Position numbers and translations under genes: made by a program. DNA of 19,389 nucleotides. It comes from JBHHXG01 sp046756985. GTDB lineage: Bacteria > Pseudomonadota > Zetaproteobacteria > Mariprofundales > Mariprofundaceae. The notes below the pieces were generated by a model. The model did no database searches. It saw only the letters and a list, made by a program, of their open reading frames with translations, and was not told the DNA's origin. This document shows, in pieces, positions 1-7,600 of the stretch. Position 1 is the stretch's first letter. Each line of letters starts with the position of its first letter. The stretch spans positions 1-19,389 of the forward strand of contig JBHHXG010000030.1 of NCBI GenBank assembly GCA_046756985.1. Reading direction: 5' to 3'.

Positions 1-193
1 GTAGATCAAGTTGTGCATCCATAAGCCTATTTTAGCAGCAAAGCCATGATTCGTGAGAAGCTCTAGGCCATTCTGGTCAAAGACTGCCGCTTTTTTCTGT
101 TGCTGCTACACTAAGAAACATGACTCTGGAAAGACCAATATAATGCTTGTTGCTTCCTGATATGGCGGTGCAGGCACAAGGAGGACAAGGCCT
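1..193. other. Leader region upstream of the CBS-domain gene
   Basis: No convincing complete gene is visible. On the minus strand an ATG at 22-20 preceded by a weak AGG could begin a protein reading MDAQLDL off the left edge, but seven codons are too few to judge. On the plus strand the first frame reads seven codons and then stops at 22-24, so the end of an upstream gene is equally possible. The right half carries a promoter-like TATAAT and the Shine-Dalgarno of the next gene. Confidence 0.3.
139..144 (+). promoter_or_regulatory. Candidate -10 box for the CBS-domain gene
   Basis: A perfect TATAAT lies 49 bases before the ATG at 194, which would give a 5' leader of about 40 bases. No good -35 hexamer is seen 16 to 18 bases upstream (the best is GAAACA-like), so the promoter is either weak, activator-dependent, or a chance match. 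Confidence 0.35.
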
Positions 194-610
194 ATGAAAA
201 TAACATCAAGGATCGAGCATAAGGTAGCGCTTATTGATGAGCACAGAACGGTGCTTGAGGCTGCAACTTTGATGACCGAGCAGTATATCGGTTCAGTTGT
301 TGTTACCGGCGCTACAGGAATCAGGGGAATTTTCACCGAACGCGACTTGATGATGAAGGTCGTGGGTGAACGGAAGGATCCGTCACAGGTCAAACTTGCC
401 GATGTGATGCCGGAGGATTCTGTAAAGGTATCACCGAATGAAACCTGTGAGCGTTGCCTGGAACTGATGAAAGAGAATCGTTGCCGCCACCTGTTGGTGT
501 TTAATGGCGATGAGTTCATTGGTCTGGTCTCACTGCGCGATATGGTGGCTCTGATGACTGATGAGAAGGAGGAGATGATATCGCGACTTAAGGAATACAT
601 CACCAGCTAG
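194..610 (+). CDS. CBS-domain pair protein (stand-alone Bateman module)
   Basis: The 138-residue protein consists almost entirely of two tandem CBS motifs, roughly residues 5-60 and 70-125. Visible hallmarks are the strand-turn IGSVVVTG, GIFTERDLM at about residues 45-53, a second CRHLLVFNGDEFIGLVS stretch and the closing SLRDMV. CBS pairs bind adenine nucleotides (AMP, ATP, SAM) and usually regulate a partner; with no catalytic domain attached, this is a cytosolic sensor or regulatory subunit. The ATG at 194 is supported by AAGGAGGA at 178-185 with eight bases of spacing. It runs convergently with the DUF99 gene, 25 bases apart and with no obvious terminator between. The ligand and partner cannot be read from the sequence. 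Confidence 0.9.
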   Translation: MKITSRIEHKVALIDEHRTVLEAATLMTEQYIGSVVVTGATGIRGIFTERDLMMKVVGERKDPSQVKLADVMPEDSVKVSPNETCERCLELMKENRCRHLLVFNGDEFIGLVSLRDMVALMTDEKEEMISRLKEYITS

Positions 611-635
611 CAGCAATTCCCCGGATTCCCACTGA

Positions 636-1133
636 TTATGTCCTGCCACGACTTTCGCCACGGACAATGCCGCCGGCAATTATATGTGCGCTTCGTAAAG
701 GCTCGGGAATACTGCCATTGATGGCAAGGCGTTCGATGAGATTCCGGGCATCGGTCAGTGCAATACCGGCCCTCTGAACATACACCTTTTCGGCAGACTG
801 CATCGGCCCAGCCTTTTCAATCAGAGCCCACTTGCCTTGCCCATTTTTCACCTTTGAAAACAGTGCGTTGCGAATGGCCTGCATATCCGGCATATGGCGA
901 GCAATGACCAGAACCGGTGCAGATAGCGCCTCGTGCAGGGCGTGTATGTCGATGACATTGAAACCGGCCATAGCAATGCCCTGCAACAGGACAGCCTGTA
1001 TCTGCCTGGCAAAACGGGATTCTCGGATCATGGCAGTAATGACAGTCGTGCTGTCGTCTCCATCATGTTCTACCTGGTTACTTAAAACACCGACAAGGCG
1101 GGACTCAGAATAAACCGCACCCACGATCAGCAC
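636..1133 (-). CDS. DUF99 family protein, N-terminus unresolved
   Basis: This resembles DUF99 proteins, better known from archaea; as I recall they have an RNase H-like fold related to endonuclease V, but no activity is established. The C-terminal end (AGGIVRGESRGRT) and the central LLQGIAMAGFNVIDIHALHE are family-typical. The GTG at 1133 is the only ordinary start codon in the frame, yet the frame stays open upstream to 1229 and encodes RYANVIGIDDAPFDKD, which looks like the expected conserved N-terminal strand with its acidic pair. Translation therefore probably begins near 1202-1223 at a rare codon (ATC 1202 or CTG 1223), overlapping or abutting the stop of the upstream J/HTH gene at 1213-1215, or an indel has removed the start. 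It is the third gene of the minus-strand ATPase set. Confidence 0.75.
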   Translation of the reverse strand: MLIVGAVYSESRLVGVLSNQVEHDGDDSTTVITAMIRESRFARQIQAVLLQGIAMAGFNVIDIHALHEALSAPVLVIARHMPDMQAIRNALFSKVKNGQGKWALIEKAGPMQSAEKVYVQRAGIALTDARNLIERLAINGSIPEPLRSAHIIAGGIVRGESRGRT

Positions 1134-1212
1134 CTTGTCATCCCGATCCTTGTCAAATGGCGCATCGTCGATACCGATGACATTGGCGTAACGGTTTAAG
1201 ATGACGCTGGCA

Positions 1213-1893
1213 CTATGTCTCAGGAATATCTATCAGTGGGGGATAGGTTTGCACAACCTTTTGCGGATCGAGCCCGATTTCGGCCGCATATTGGCCAAGG
1301 TATCCTTTCAGGTAGACTTTCTCGGGAAAATCGTCTTCCCGCTCGGTCTCGATGGCATAGAGGTATTGTTTGCCGATCTTGGTGTGGTCGGCAATCGAAT
1401 CAATGGTAATACCTTTTTTCTCGCGGATTTCCTTTAGCAAGGCTCCTGTATATTCGTCGATATCGTCGTATTGCTGTTCGAAGGGTTGCTCGAAGTTTTG
1501 TTCAAAATCCTGGTCGGAAACCTTATTTAAATCGCTTTGGAGACTGTCCTGTTCACTGTAATCGCTGAAGCGGATGACCTTTTGATTCTTGCTTGTTTGT
1601 GGCTGTTCCGGCCCAGCCTCATCGCCCAGCGATGCATCGTATGCCTTTCGCTTTTCCGGGTCAGATAACACATGGTAGGCCGTTTCGATCTGCGACCGGA
1701 TCGTTTCGATCTCCTCATCGGAGTACAGGGAGTAAACTGCCAGCGAGTCCTGCTGGTAGGCCAGTTTGGCATGGCGGTACGCATGAATGATGTCCATTGG
1801 GCCGGCATTTCGGTTGATCTGAAGCAGTTCGTAGTAATTCTTCGAAGGCCCTTTTTTTTCGTTAATCATTTCGTTGTGAGGAGATTCGGCCAT
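1213..1893 (-). CDS. Degenerate J-domain plus RodZ-type helix-turn-helix protein
   Basis: The 226-residue protein has three parts. Residues about 19-90 resemble a J-domain (YYELLQINRNAG, AYRHAKLAY, then AYHVLSDPEKRKAYDASLG), but the HPD tripeptide that activates DnaK in true J-proteins reads QQD. Residues about 95-145 are a polar Q/E/D-rich linker. Residues about 146-220 are a HTH_25/RodZ-like domain (LLKEIREKKGITIDSIADHTKIG, then FPEKVYLKGYLGQYAAEIGLDP). No membrane segment follows, unlike RodZ, so it is probably cytosolic. Its ATG lies two bases after the stop of the MinD-like ATPase, implying translational coupling and a joint role. The HTH may bind DNA or a protein partner. Canonical DnaK stimulation is unlikely without HPD. 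Confidence 0.85.
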   Translation of the reverse strand: MAESPHNEMINEKKGPSKNYYELLQINRNAGPMDIIHAYRHAKLAYQQDSLAVYSLYSDEEIETIRSQIETAYHVLSDPEKRKAYDASLGDEAGPEQPQTSKNQKVIRFSDYSEQDSLQSDLNKVSDQDFEQNFEQPFEQQYDDIDEYTGALLKEIREKKGITIDSIADHTKIGKQYLYAIETEREDDFPEKVYLKGYLGQYAAEIGLDPQKVVQTYPPLIDIPET

Positions 1894-1895
1894 CG

Positions 1896-2969
1896 TCAGC
1901 AGGCGTCCCGGGTCATCAATGTCGCTGCCATGTGATCCAGATTGATTGCCAGTCGGCTCTGGGGGAACTGCGATATAAACGGTTTGCGAAGTCTCAGGGC
2001 CTTGAGCACAGAAGTATCGTGATGAAGATAGCCAAGATAATCGACATCCATGCCAAAATAGTTTTTGCAGGCGACCTTGAAGGAGTGGCCCATCTCAATG
2101 TCTGATGATTCGATCACCTGGTTAACGATCAGGTGCATATTCATTTTCGACATGGTTTGCGCCAGCTGCGTGCTATGTTCAGGGTGTAACTGGGCCATGG
2201 TCGATAGCAGGGCTGCCAGTGTTTTGATCTTTCTCCCTTCCTTGCGCTTTTGGGTAAGTACGTTCTGGATGATGTGTTGTGTTCCAGTGTCAACCGTTTT
2301 TAGTTTGCGAATACAAACACATTTCAGGAACCGATACGTGTTCTCAATCGATGTCGGCTCCGGTATGACAGACAGGATACCCCGGTCGGCATGGACAAAG
2401 AAATCCAGTGTGTTGAATGTCGTTCCTGCTCCGAGATCAAGGATAATGTAATCCGCAGCGATCTTGCGCAGATTACGTAAAATTTTTATTTTCTGGAAAT
2501 GCTTGATATTGGCGATCTGAAGTCCGTCAGCAGCGCCACTGATCACACCTATATTGTCGCAGACAGGGGTGATCAGCGCGTTGATGTCCCGGTTGTCCGC
2601 GGTAAAGAAATCCGAAAGTGTTTTGTCTGGTTGTCCTATACCAAGGCATGTATGGAGGTTGGCCCCGCCAAGATCGAGATCGACCATGACGACACGTTTC
2701 CCCTGTCTGGCTATGGCAAGTCCCAGGTTAGCGGAAACAAAGCTTTTCCCAACGCCTCCCTTACCACTGCCAACCGCCCATATTTTTGGCATTTTTTTGG
2801 CTGATGCCGTTTCTCCGGTTGGCGAAAGATGCTGTGATATCAAATTTGTCATCTGTGAAATATTCAGTCGCCCGTAGCCGACCGTGAGGGCTGGTTTGTG
2901 CCATGCATCTGACAGAGTTTCTTCATCATTTGACCCCTGAATTCCCGATACGCTGTAACAACAACCCAT
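1896..2969 (-). CDS. MinD/ParA/FlhG-like P-loop ATPase
   Basis: This is a SIMIBI-class ATPase of the MinD/FlhG type. From the first ATG the deviant Walker A is GSGKGGVGKS (signature lysine near residue 70, second lysine 75), the A' motif is VDLDLGGANLHTCLG at 97-110, and YIILDLGAG at 174-182 matches Walker B. Such ATPases dimerise on ATP and position or regulate partners at membranes, poles or DNA. The C-terminus (LAINLDHMAATLMTRDAC) is not an evident MinD amphipathic membrane helix. Homologues usually have short leaders before the P-loop, so the 59 residues ahead of it suggest the true start may be the ATG at 2852; neither start has a clear Shine-Dalgarno. It is coupled to the J/HTH gene downstream. 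No flagellar, min or par partner genes are nearby. Confidence 0.85.
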   Translation of the reverse strand: MGCCYSVSGIQGSNDEETLSDAWHKPALTVGYGRLNISQMTNLISQHLSPTGETASAKKMPKIWAVGSGKGGVGKSFVSANLGLAIARQGKRVVMVDLDLGGANLHTCLGIGQPDKTLSDFFTADNRDINALITPVCDNIGVISGAADGLQIANIKHFQKIKILRNLRKIAADYIILDLGAGTTFNTLDFFVHADRGILSVIPEPTSIENTYRFLKCVCIRKLKTVDTGTQHIIQNVLTQKRKEGRKIKTLAALLSTMAQLHPEHSTQLAQTMSKMNMHLIVNQVIESSDIEMGHSFKVACKNYFGMDVDYLGYLHHDTSVLKALRLRKPFISQFPQSRLAINLDHMAATLMTRDAC

Positions 2970-3014
2970 TGCTTAGCTATGATATACATCACTGTCAAGC
3001 AAAAGTGCTGGCGC

Positions 3015-3021
3015 GGAGAAG
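3015..3021 (+). promoter_or_regulatory. Shine-Dalgarno fixing the start at 3027
   Basis: GGAGAAG lies five bases before the ATG at 3027. An in-frame ATG at 2979 has no such site and would add 16 poorly folding residues, so the internal ATG is preferred. Confidence 0.6.
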
Positions 3022-3026
3022 TCTGG

Positions 3027-3254
3027 ATGCCTGAAATTCGGGTCGAATGTTATGCCGGTTACAAAGGTGAACAAACGCCTTGCCGTTTCTTTATCGATAC
3101 ACAAAAGGTCGAGGTTATTGAGGTGGTGGATAGCTGGCTGGCACCAGATCACCACTATTTTAAGGTGCGTGGTGATGATGCTTACATTTATATTTTGCGC
3201 CATGATATTTCCAGTGATCATTGGGAAATAACCATGTATGAAAAGACTTGCTGA
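3027..3254 (+). CDS. Small conserved hypothetical protein (75 aa)
   Basis: The 75-residue protein has no signal peptide or membrane segment. It is rich in beta-type alternation and aromatic residues: VECYAGYKGEQTPCRFFID, then VEVIEVVDSWLAPDHHYFKVRGDD and YIYILRHD near the C-terminus. I recall similar short proteins with a YAGYRGEETP/WLAPDHRYFKVRGDDG pattern in many proteobacteria, with no assigned function, so the gene is probably real and conserved. It diverges from the MinD-like ATPase and ends eight bases before the 3' end of the convergent aminotransferase gene. A function cannot be stated. Confidence 0.75.
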   Translation: MPEIRVECYAGYKGEQTPCRFFIDTQKVEVIEVVDSWLAPDHHYFKVRGDDAYIYILRHDISSDHWEITMYEKTC

Positions 3255-3262
3255 GAGATTCC

Positions 3263-4462
3263 TTAGAGGCTTTCAGCAGCCTTCCTGATCCGGTTGACTG
3301 CATCTTCCAGCGTATCCTGGGCCACCGCATAGGAGAAGCGGATAAAGCCGGGAGCGCCAAAGGCCGTGCCCGGCACCAGCGCCACACCGGTTTCTTCAAG
3401 CAGCCATTCGCAGACAACGACGTCATCTTCCAGTACTACGCCAGAGGGCGTCGTTTTATCGAGCCAGCCAGCGACAGACGGAAAGACGTAAAAGGCGCCA
3501 TCTGGTGTGATGCATTCCATGCCGCGAATGGTGTTAAGTTGCGCAACCAGCCATGTCCGTCGCGCCTCATAGGTACGCACCATTTCTTCCAGTTCATCGG
3601 TGGGGCCGGTGAGTGCCGCCAGCGCTGCTTTCTGGGCGATGGCGTTGGGATTGGAAGTGCTTTGGCCCTGCACTTTGCTCATGGCTTTGATGATATGGCC
3701 GGGGCCGGCACAGAAGCCGATGCGCCAGCCGGTCATGCAGTAGGCCTTGGAGACGCCATTCAACGTGATGGTACGATCTTTCAGGTCCGGATTGACCTGT
3801 GCAAAGGTGGAGAAGGCCTTGCCGTCGAACAGAATCTTTTCGTACATGTCATCGGTCGCGACGGCAATCTCCGGATATCTGCGAAGCACTTCACCCAGTG
3901 CCGCAAGATTATCCGCTGAGTAAGCCATGCCGGTTGGGTTTGAGGGGGAATTAAGAAACAGCAGCCGCGTCTTGCCTGTAATGGCCGCTTCCAGTTGATC
4001 GCCGGTCAGCTTGAAATCGGCATCTGCTTTTGTATCCACAATCACCGGCGTGCCTTCTGCCAGCAGCACCATATCCGGGTATGAAACCCAGTAGGGCGCC
4101 GGGATGACGACTTCATCGTCCGGGTTAATCATCGCCTGTAGCAGGTTGTAGATACACTGCTTGCCGCCGGTGGATACGAGAATCTCGTCCGCGGTGTAGT
4201 CCAGATCGTTATCGCGCCTGAACTTTTCGGCAATGGCTTCGCGCAATTCCGGGATGCCGGGTACAGCCGTGTAGCGCGTAAAGCCAGCATCAATCGCCTG
4301 TTTCCCTGCCTCACATGCAGCCTTTGGGGTATCGAAGTCAGGTTCCCCAACGGATAAAGAGATAATATCACGGCCTGCGGCGCGCAGTTCGGCGGCTTTG
4401 GCCGTAATCGCCAGTGTGGCGGAAGGCTTAACTTGTTGGACCCGTCTGGATAGTTCGATCAT
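3263..4462 (-). CDS. Pyridoxal phosphate aminotransferase, aspartate type (class I)
   Basis: A 399-residue fold-type I aminotransferase, full length for the bacterial aspartate aminotransferase Ib group (about 390-405). The cofactor-binding lysine is K239 in NGVSKAYCMTGWRIG. Other expected residues are the N-terminal SLSVGEPDFDTP, YTAVPGIPELREAIA, NSPSNPTG with N175, D204 and Y207 of the ring-binding strand, and the C-terminal FIRFSYA arginine that holds the substrate carboxylate. The likely reaction is aspartate plus 2-oxoglutarate to oxaloacetate plus glutamate in the cytosol. Prephenate or aromatic substrates are also used by this subgroup and cannot be excluded. It is a single gene, convergent with the small hypothetical gene and divergent from the big oxidoreductase across a 219-base spacer. 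Confidence 0.92.
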   Translation of the reverse strand: MIELSRRVQQVKPSATLAITAKAAELRAAGRDIISLSVGEPDFDTPKAACEAGKQAIDAGFTRYTAVPGIPELREAIAEKFRRDNDLDYTADEILVSTGGKQCIYNLLQAMINPDDEVVIPAPYWVSYPDMVLLAEGTPVIVDTKADADFKLTGDQLEAAITGKTRLLFLNSPSNPTGMAYSADNLAALGEVLRRYPEIAVATDDMYEKILFDGKAFSTFAQVNPDLKDRTITLNGVSKAYCMTGWRIGFCAGPGHIIKAMSKVQGQSTSNPNAIAQKAALAALTGPTDELEEMVRTYEARRTWLVAQLNTIRGMECITPDGAFYVFPSVAGWLDKTTPSGVVLEDDVVVCEWLLEETGVALVPGTAFGAPGFIRFSYAVAQDTLEDAVNRIRKAAESL

Positions 4463-4514
4463 GTCATGACTCTGCCATCCGTCTGATTTTCCTCAACCGG
4501 TTCGTGCAAAAACC

Positions 4515-4528
4515 CAAAACAGGTTTTG
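4515..4528. repeat. Inverted repeat CAAAAC-AG-GTTTTG
   Basis: A perfect 6+6 base inverted repeat with a two-base centre lies in the divergent spacer between the aminotransferase and the oxidoreductase. It sits just upstream of a TTGACC hexamer and is placed where an operator or activator site would be. No regulator family can be named from it. Confidence 0.4.
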
Positions 4529-4530
4529 AT

Positions 4531-4558
4531 TTGACCCATAAAATCGGCCAGTTACAGT
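4531..4558 (+). promoter_or_regulatory. Candidate sigma-70 promoter for the oxidoreductase run
   Basis: TTGACC at 4531-4536 and TACAGT at 4553-4558 are separated by 16 bases. The -35 is good and the -10 fair. The predicted leader to the start at 4682 would be about 115 bases. The inverted repeat at 4515-4528 abuts the -35. Confidence 0.35.
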
Positions 4559-4672
4559 GAACAATCCTAGTCGGGCATCGCTGCAACACAAGGGGTCCGC
4601 ATATTTCAGAGCCGCCTTTATGTTTCTTTCATCTATTGGCCTTATTATGCTGCACCATCATCATATTTTTCC

Positions 4673-4676
4673 GGAG
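4673..4676 (+). promoter_or_regulatory. Shine-Dalgarno for a TTG start at 4682
   Basis: GGAG lies five bases before the TTG at 4682, which begins the DUF3683 reading frame. The nearby ATG at 4647 is out of frame, so the TTG is the supported start. Confidence 0.55.
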
Positions 4677-4681
4677 CCAGC

Positions 4682-7600
4682 TTGACCGATCAAATTCGTG
4701 AAATTCCGTACAACTATACCTCGTATTCCGACCGCGAGATCATTGTCCGTTTTCTGGGTGAGGCAGTCTGGGATGATCTGAATGTGCTTCGTGCCCAGCG
4801 GCGTACCGGAAGAAGCGCGCGCATGCTGTTCGATATTCTGGGCGAAGCGTGGGTCGTTGAGCGCAATCCTTTCCTGAAGAACGATCTGTTGCATGATAAA
4901 AAACGTCTGGCACGTATGAAGAGGCGACATGGCAGGCGGCTGGAACGTATTATGAATGCTGCTGCCGACAACCCAAGGGCGCAGAAAGTAGGCGCCTGCA
5001 CCGAAAGTGCACTGAACCGATTCTACGATTGGTTTGATGAAGAGCCGAAACGCAGGCGCAAGGCTAAGCGCTTGTTTGCAAAGCATACACATGCAAACAA
5101 CATCCATTTTGATGCTTTTACCCTGACGCACCATGCTACCGATGCGACTGACTGGCGATCCCATACGCCATTCTGCGTCATTACGCCGGATACACCGGAA
5201 GAGCTTCCGGGACTGATTCGCGCAGCGAAAGAACTGGATTTGACTGTCATTCCACGCGGTGGCGGGACAGGGCTTTGCGGCGGTTCAGTGCCGTTATCTG
5301 ACGACACTGTCATGATCAATATTGAGAAGCTGGATCAGATCAGCAGCATTGAAGAGCGAGATATCGGCGGGGGCAACAGGGCGAGGACGATTACGGCGCA
5401 GGCGGGAGCCGTGACCGGTAAGGTTATGGAAGCCAGCAAGCCACATATTTTTGCGACTGATCCGACCAGCCTGTGGGCCTGTACGATCGGCGGCAATGTG
5501 GCGTCCAATGCCGGTGGCAAGCATGCCGTTATCTGGGGCACCTGCGTGGACAATCTATTGTCCTGGAAAATTGTGACACCAGATGGCAACTGGCTCGTTG
5601 TCGAACGCATCAATCACAATATGGGTAAAATGCCGGCGGATGAGGATACCCAGTTCCGTCTGACGCGCCTTGAGGCGGATGGCAGGACTCCGTTGGGTGA
5701 ACCGGAGACATTGACCATTCATGGCTCCACCTACCGCCGTGAAGGGCTTGGCAAGGATGTGACGCGCAAGGCCCTCGGCGGCCTGCCGGGTGTGCAGAAG
5801 GAAGGCACGGACGGCTTTATTACCGAGGCGACATTCATATTGCACAGGCCTTTTGTCGTCACGCGCACCGTCTGCTGTGAATTTTTTGGCCATGATCTGA
5901 CCGAGGCAACACGCGCCATGGTTGAGATCAAGGAGCATGTGGATGCGGCCTCCGGCGTGCATCTGGAAGGCCTGGAGCATTTCGACGAGAAATACGTCAA
6001 GGCCATTGATTACATTAGCAAGTCCACGCGTCGCGAGCGACCAAGTGTTGTGCTGTTGATTGATGTGTCCGGCGATGATGAAACAGCCGTGGCGAAGGTC
6101 TGTTCCGAAATCAATCGAATTTCGTCCCAAGGCAATGGCGAAGGCTTTGTTGCCGTCAACGAGTCCGACCGCACACGCTTCTGGGGTGATCGTGGGCGCA
6201 TGGCGGCCATTGCCAGACATACGCGTGCCTTCAAGCTCAACGAAGATGTTGTAATCCCTCTGCATCGCCTCTCCGAGTACAACGATTACGTCGAACGGCT
6301 GAATATCGAAAACTCGATCACAAACAAGCTGGACGCCATCGCACTGATTGCAAAGCAGCTTCGCTCTGCCAAGGCCAGGTTGGAATCGGATGATGCGCTG
6401 GTCCAATCCGAATTGGGTGTAGAGGACGACGGCTTCCTGTCCGGCAAGTTGGATGAGTGCTTGCAGGTGATCAAGGCAGCAGATGCGCGCTGGCACATGT
6501 TCCGGAAGACGCTAGATCATCCCGCATCGGAGGCCGCAGAAGGGCTGCAAGACATCGAATATGATACCAAAGAAGCACTGTTCCGTGTCATTCAGCGCGG
6601 CAGTTTGCGCATTTCCTACCGTGCCGAGGTGGAGGCGCCGATTCTGGACCATTTGCGTGGTCATGAGCCGCTGATCGAGGCGGTGAAGCAGGCGCATCAG
6701 CAGGCCCTGTCCAGCCGTATTGTTATTGCCACGCATATGCACGCTGGCGATGGCAATGTGCATACCAATATTCCGGTCAATTCCAATGACTACGCAATGA
6801 TGAAGAAAGCGCACTGCATCGTTAAAAAGATTATGGCCAGAGCGGAAGAACTGGGCGGCGTGATTTCCGGCGAACATGGCATCGGTATTACCAAACTGCC
6901 TTATCTGCGCCGCGATTATTTGGAGGAAATGCAGCGCTATCTGGAGCAGGCGGACCCGGAAGCGCTGTTCAATCGTGGCAAGCTGATGCCGGACACCGAT
7001 CTGTCGCTGGCCTATACGCCGAGTTTCAACCTGCTCGAACTGGAAGCGATGATTCTTGAGGCAGCGGACTTAAGTGAGCTGTCCGAAGAGATTTCACCAT
7101 GTCTCAGGTGCGGCAAGTGCAAGCCGGTATGCAATACACATTTCCCACGTGCGAGCATGCTGTATTCCCCACGCAATAAGATTCAGGCATCGGGTGCCAT
7201 CATCGAGGCCTTTCTATATGAATCGCAGACCGGCGGCGGTATTTCGTTTGAACAGTTCGAGGGCCTGCACGATGTAGCCGACCACTGCACGATATGTCAC
7301 AAATGCGAAGCCCCGTGTCCGGTCAATATTGATTTTGGCATAGTCACCGAACGGATGCGCGCGCTGTTAAGGGACAAGGGCCAGGCACGTTTCAATATCG
7401 GCTCGAAGTTGTCACTCGCCTTTCTGGTCATGCAAAACCCGAATGCGGTTGGCCTGATGCGGGAAACAGTCATCCGCTGGGGTTACGCTGGCCACAGGTT
7501 ACTGCATGGCCTGGCTAAAATAGCCGGCCTGATCAGGAAGACACCTGCTGCCAAGCGTAATCTTGATGGCGTTCAGGCTCAGGTGATCAATTTTGTCGAG

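Noticed and set aside
106..603. 165-codon minus-strand open frame opposite the CBS gene
   Set aside because: Serine-rich composition without family motifs, and it lies antisense to a clear two-CBS protein with a strong ribosome site.
1896..2969. Calling the ATPase MinD of the Min system or FlhG
   Set aside because: There is no minC, minE, flhF or flagellar gene nearby and no evident C-terminal membrane-targeting helix, so only the broad family is supported.
3248..3919. 223-codon plus-strand open frame opposite the aminotransferase
   Set aside because: The opposite strand encodes a complete aminotransferase with all catalytic residues; the plus frame shows no recognisable domain.
4515..4540. 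FNR/CRP-type binding site in the aminotransferase/oxidoreductase spacer
   Set aside because: The TTGAT half near 4526 has no matching ATCAA half at the needed spacing, and no TGTGA-type pair is present.
5555..6496. 313-codon minus-strand open frame within the oxidoreductase gene
   Set aside because: It is antisense to the conserved FAD domains and its product lacks motifs; long antisense frames are common in this codon usage.
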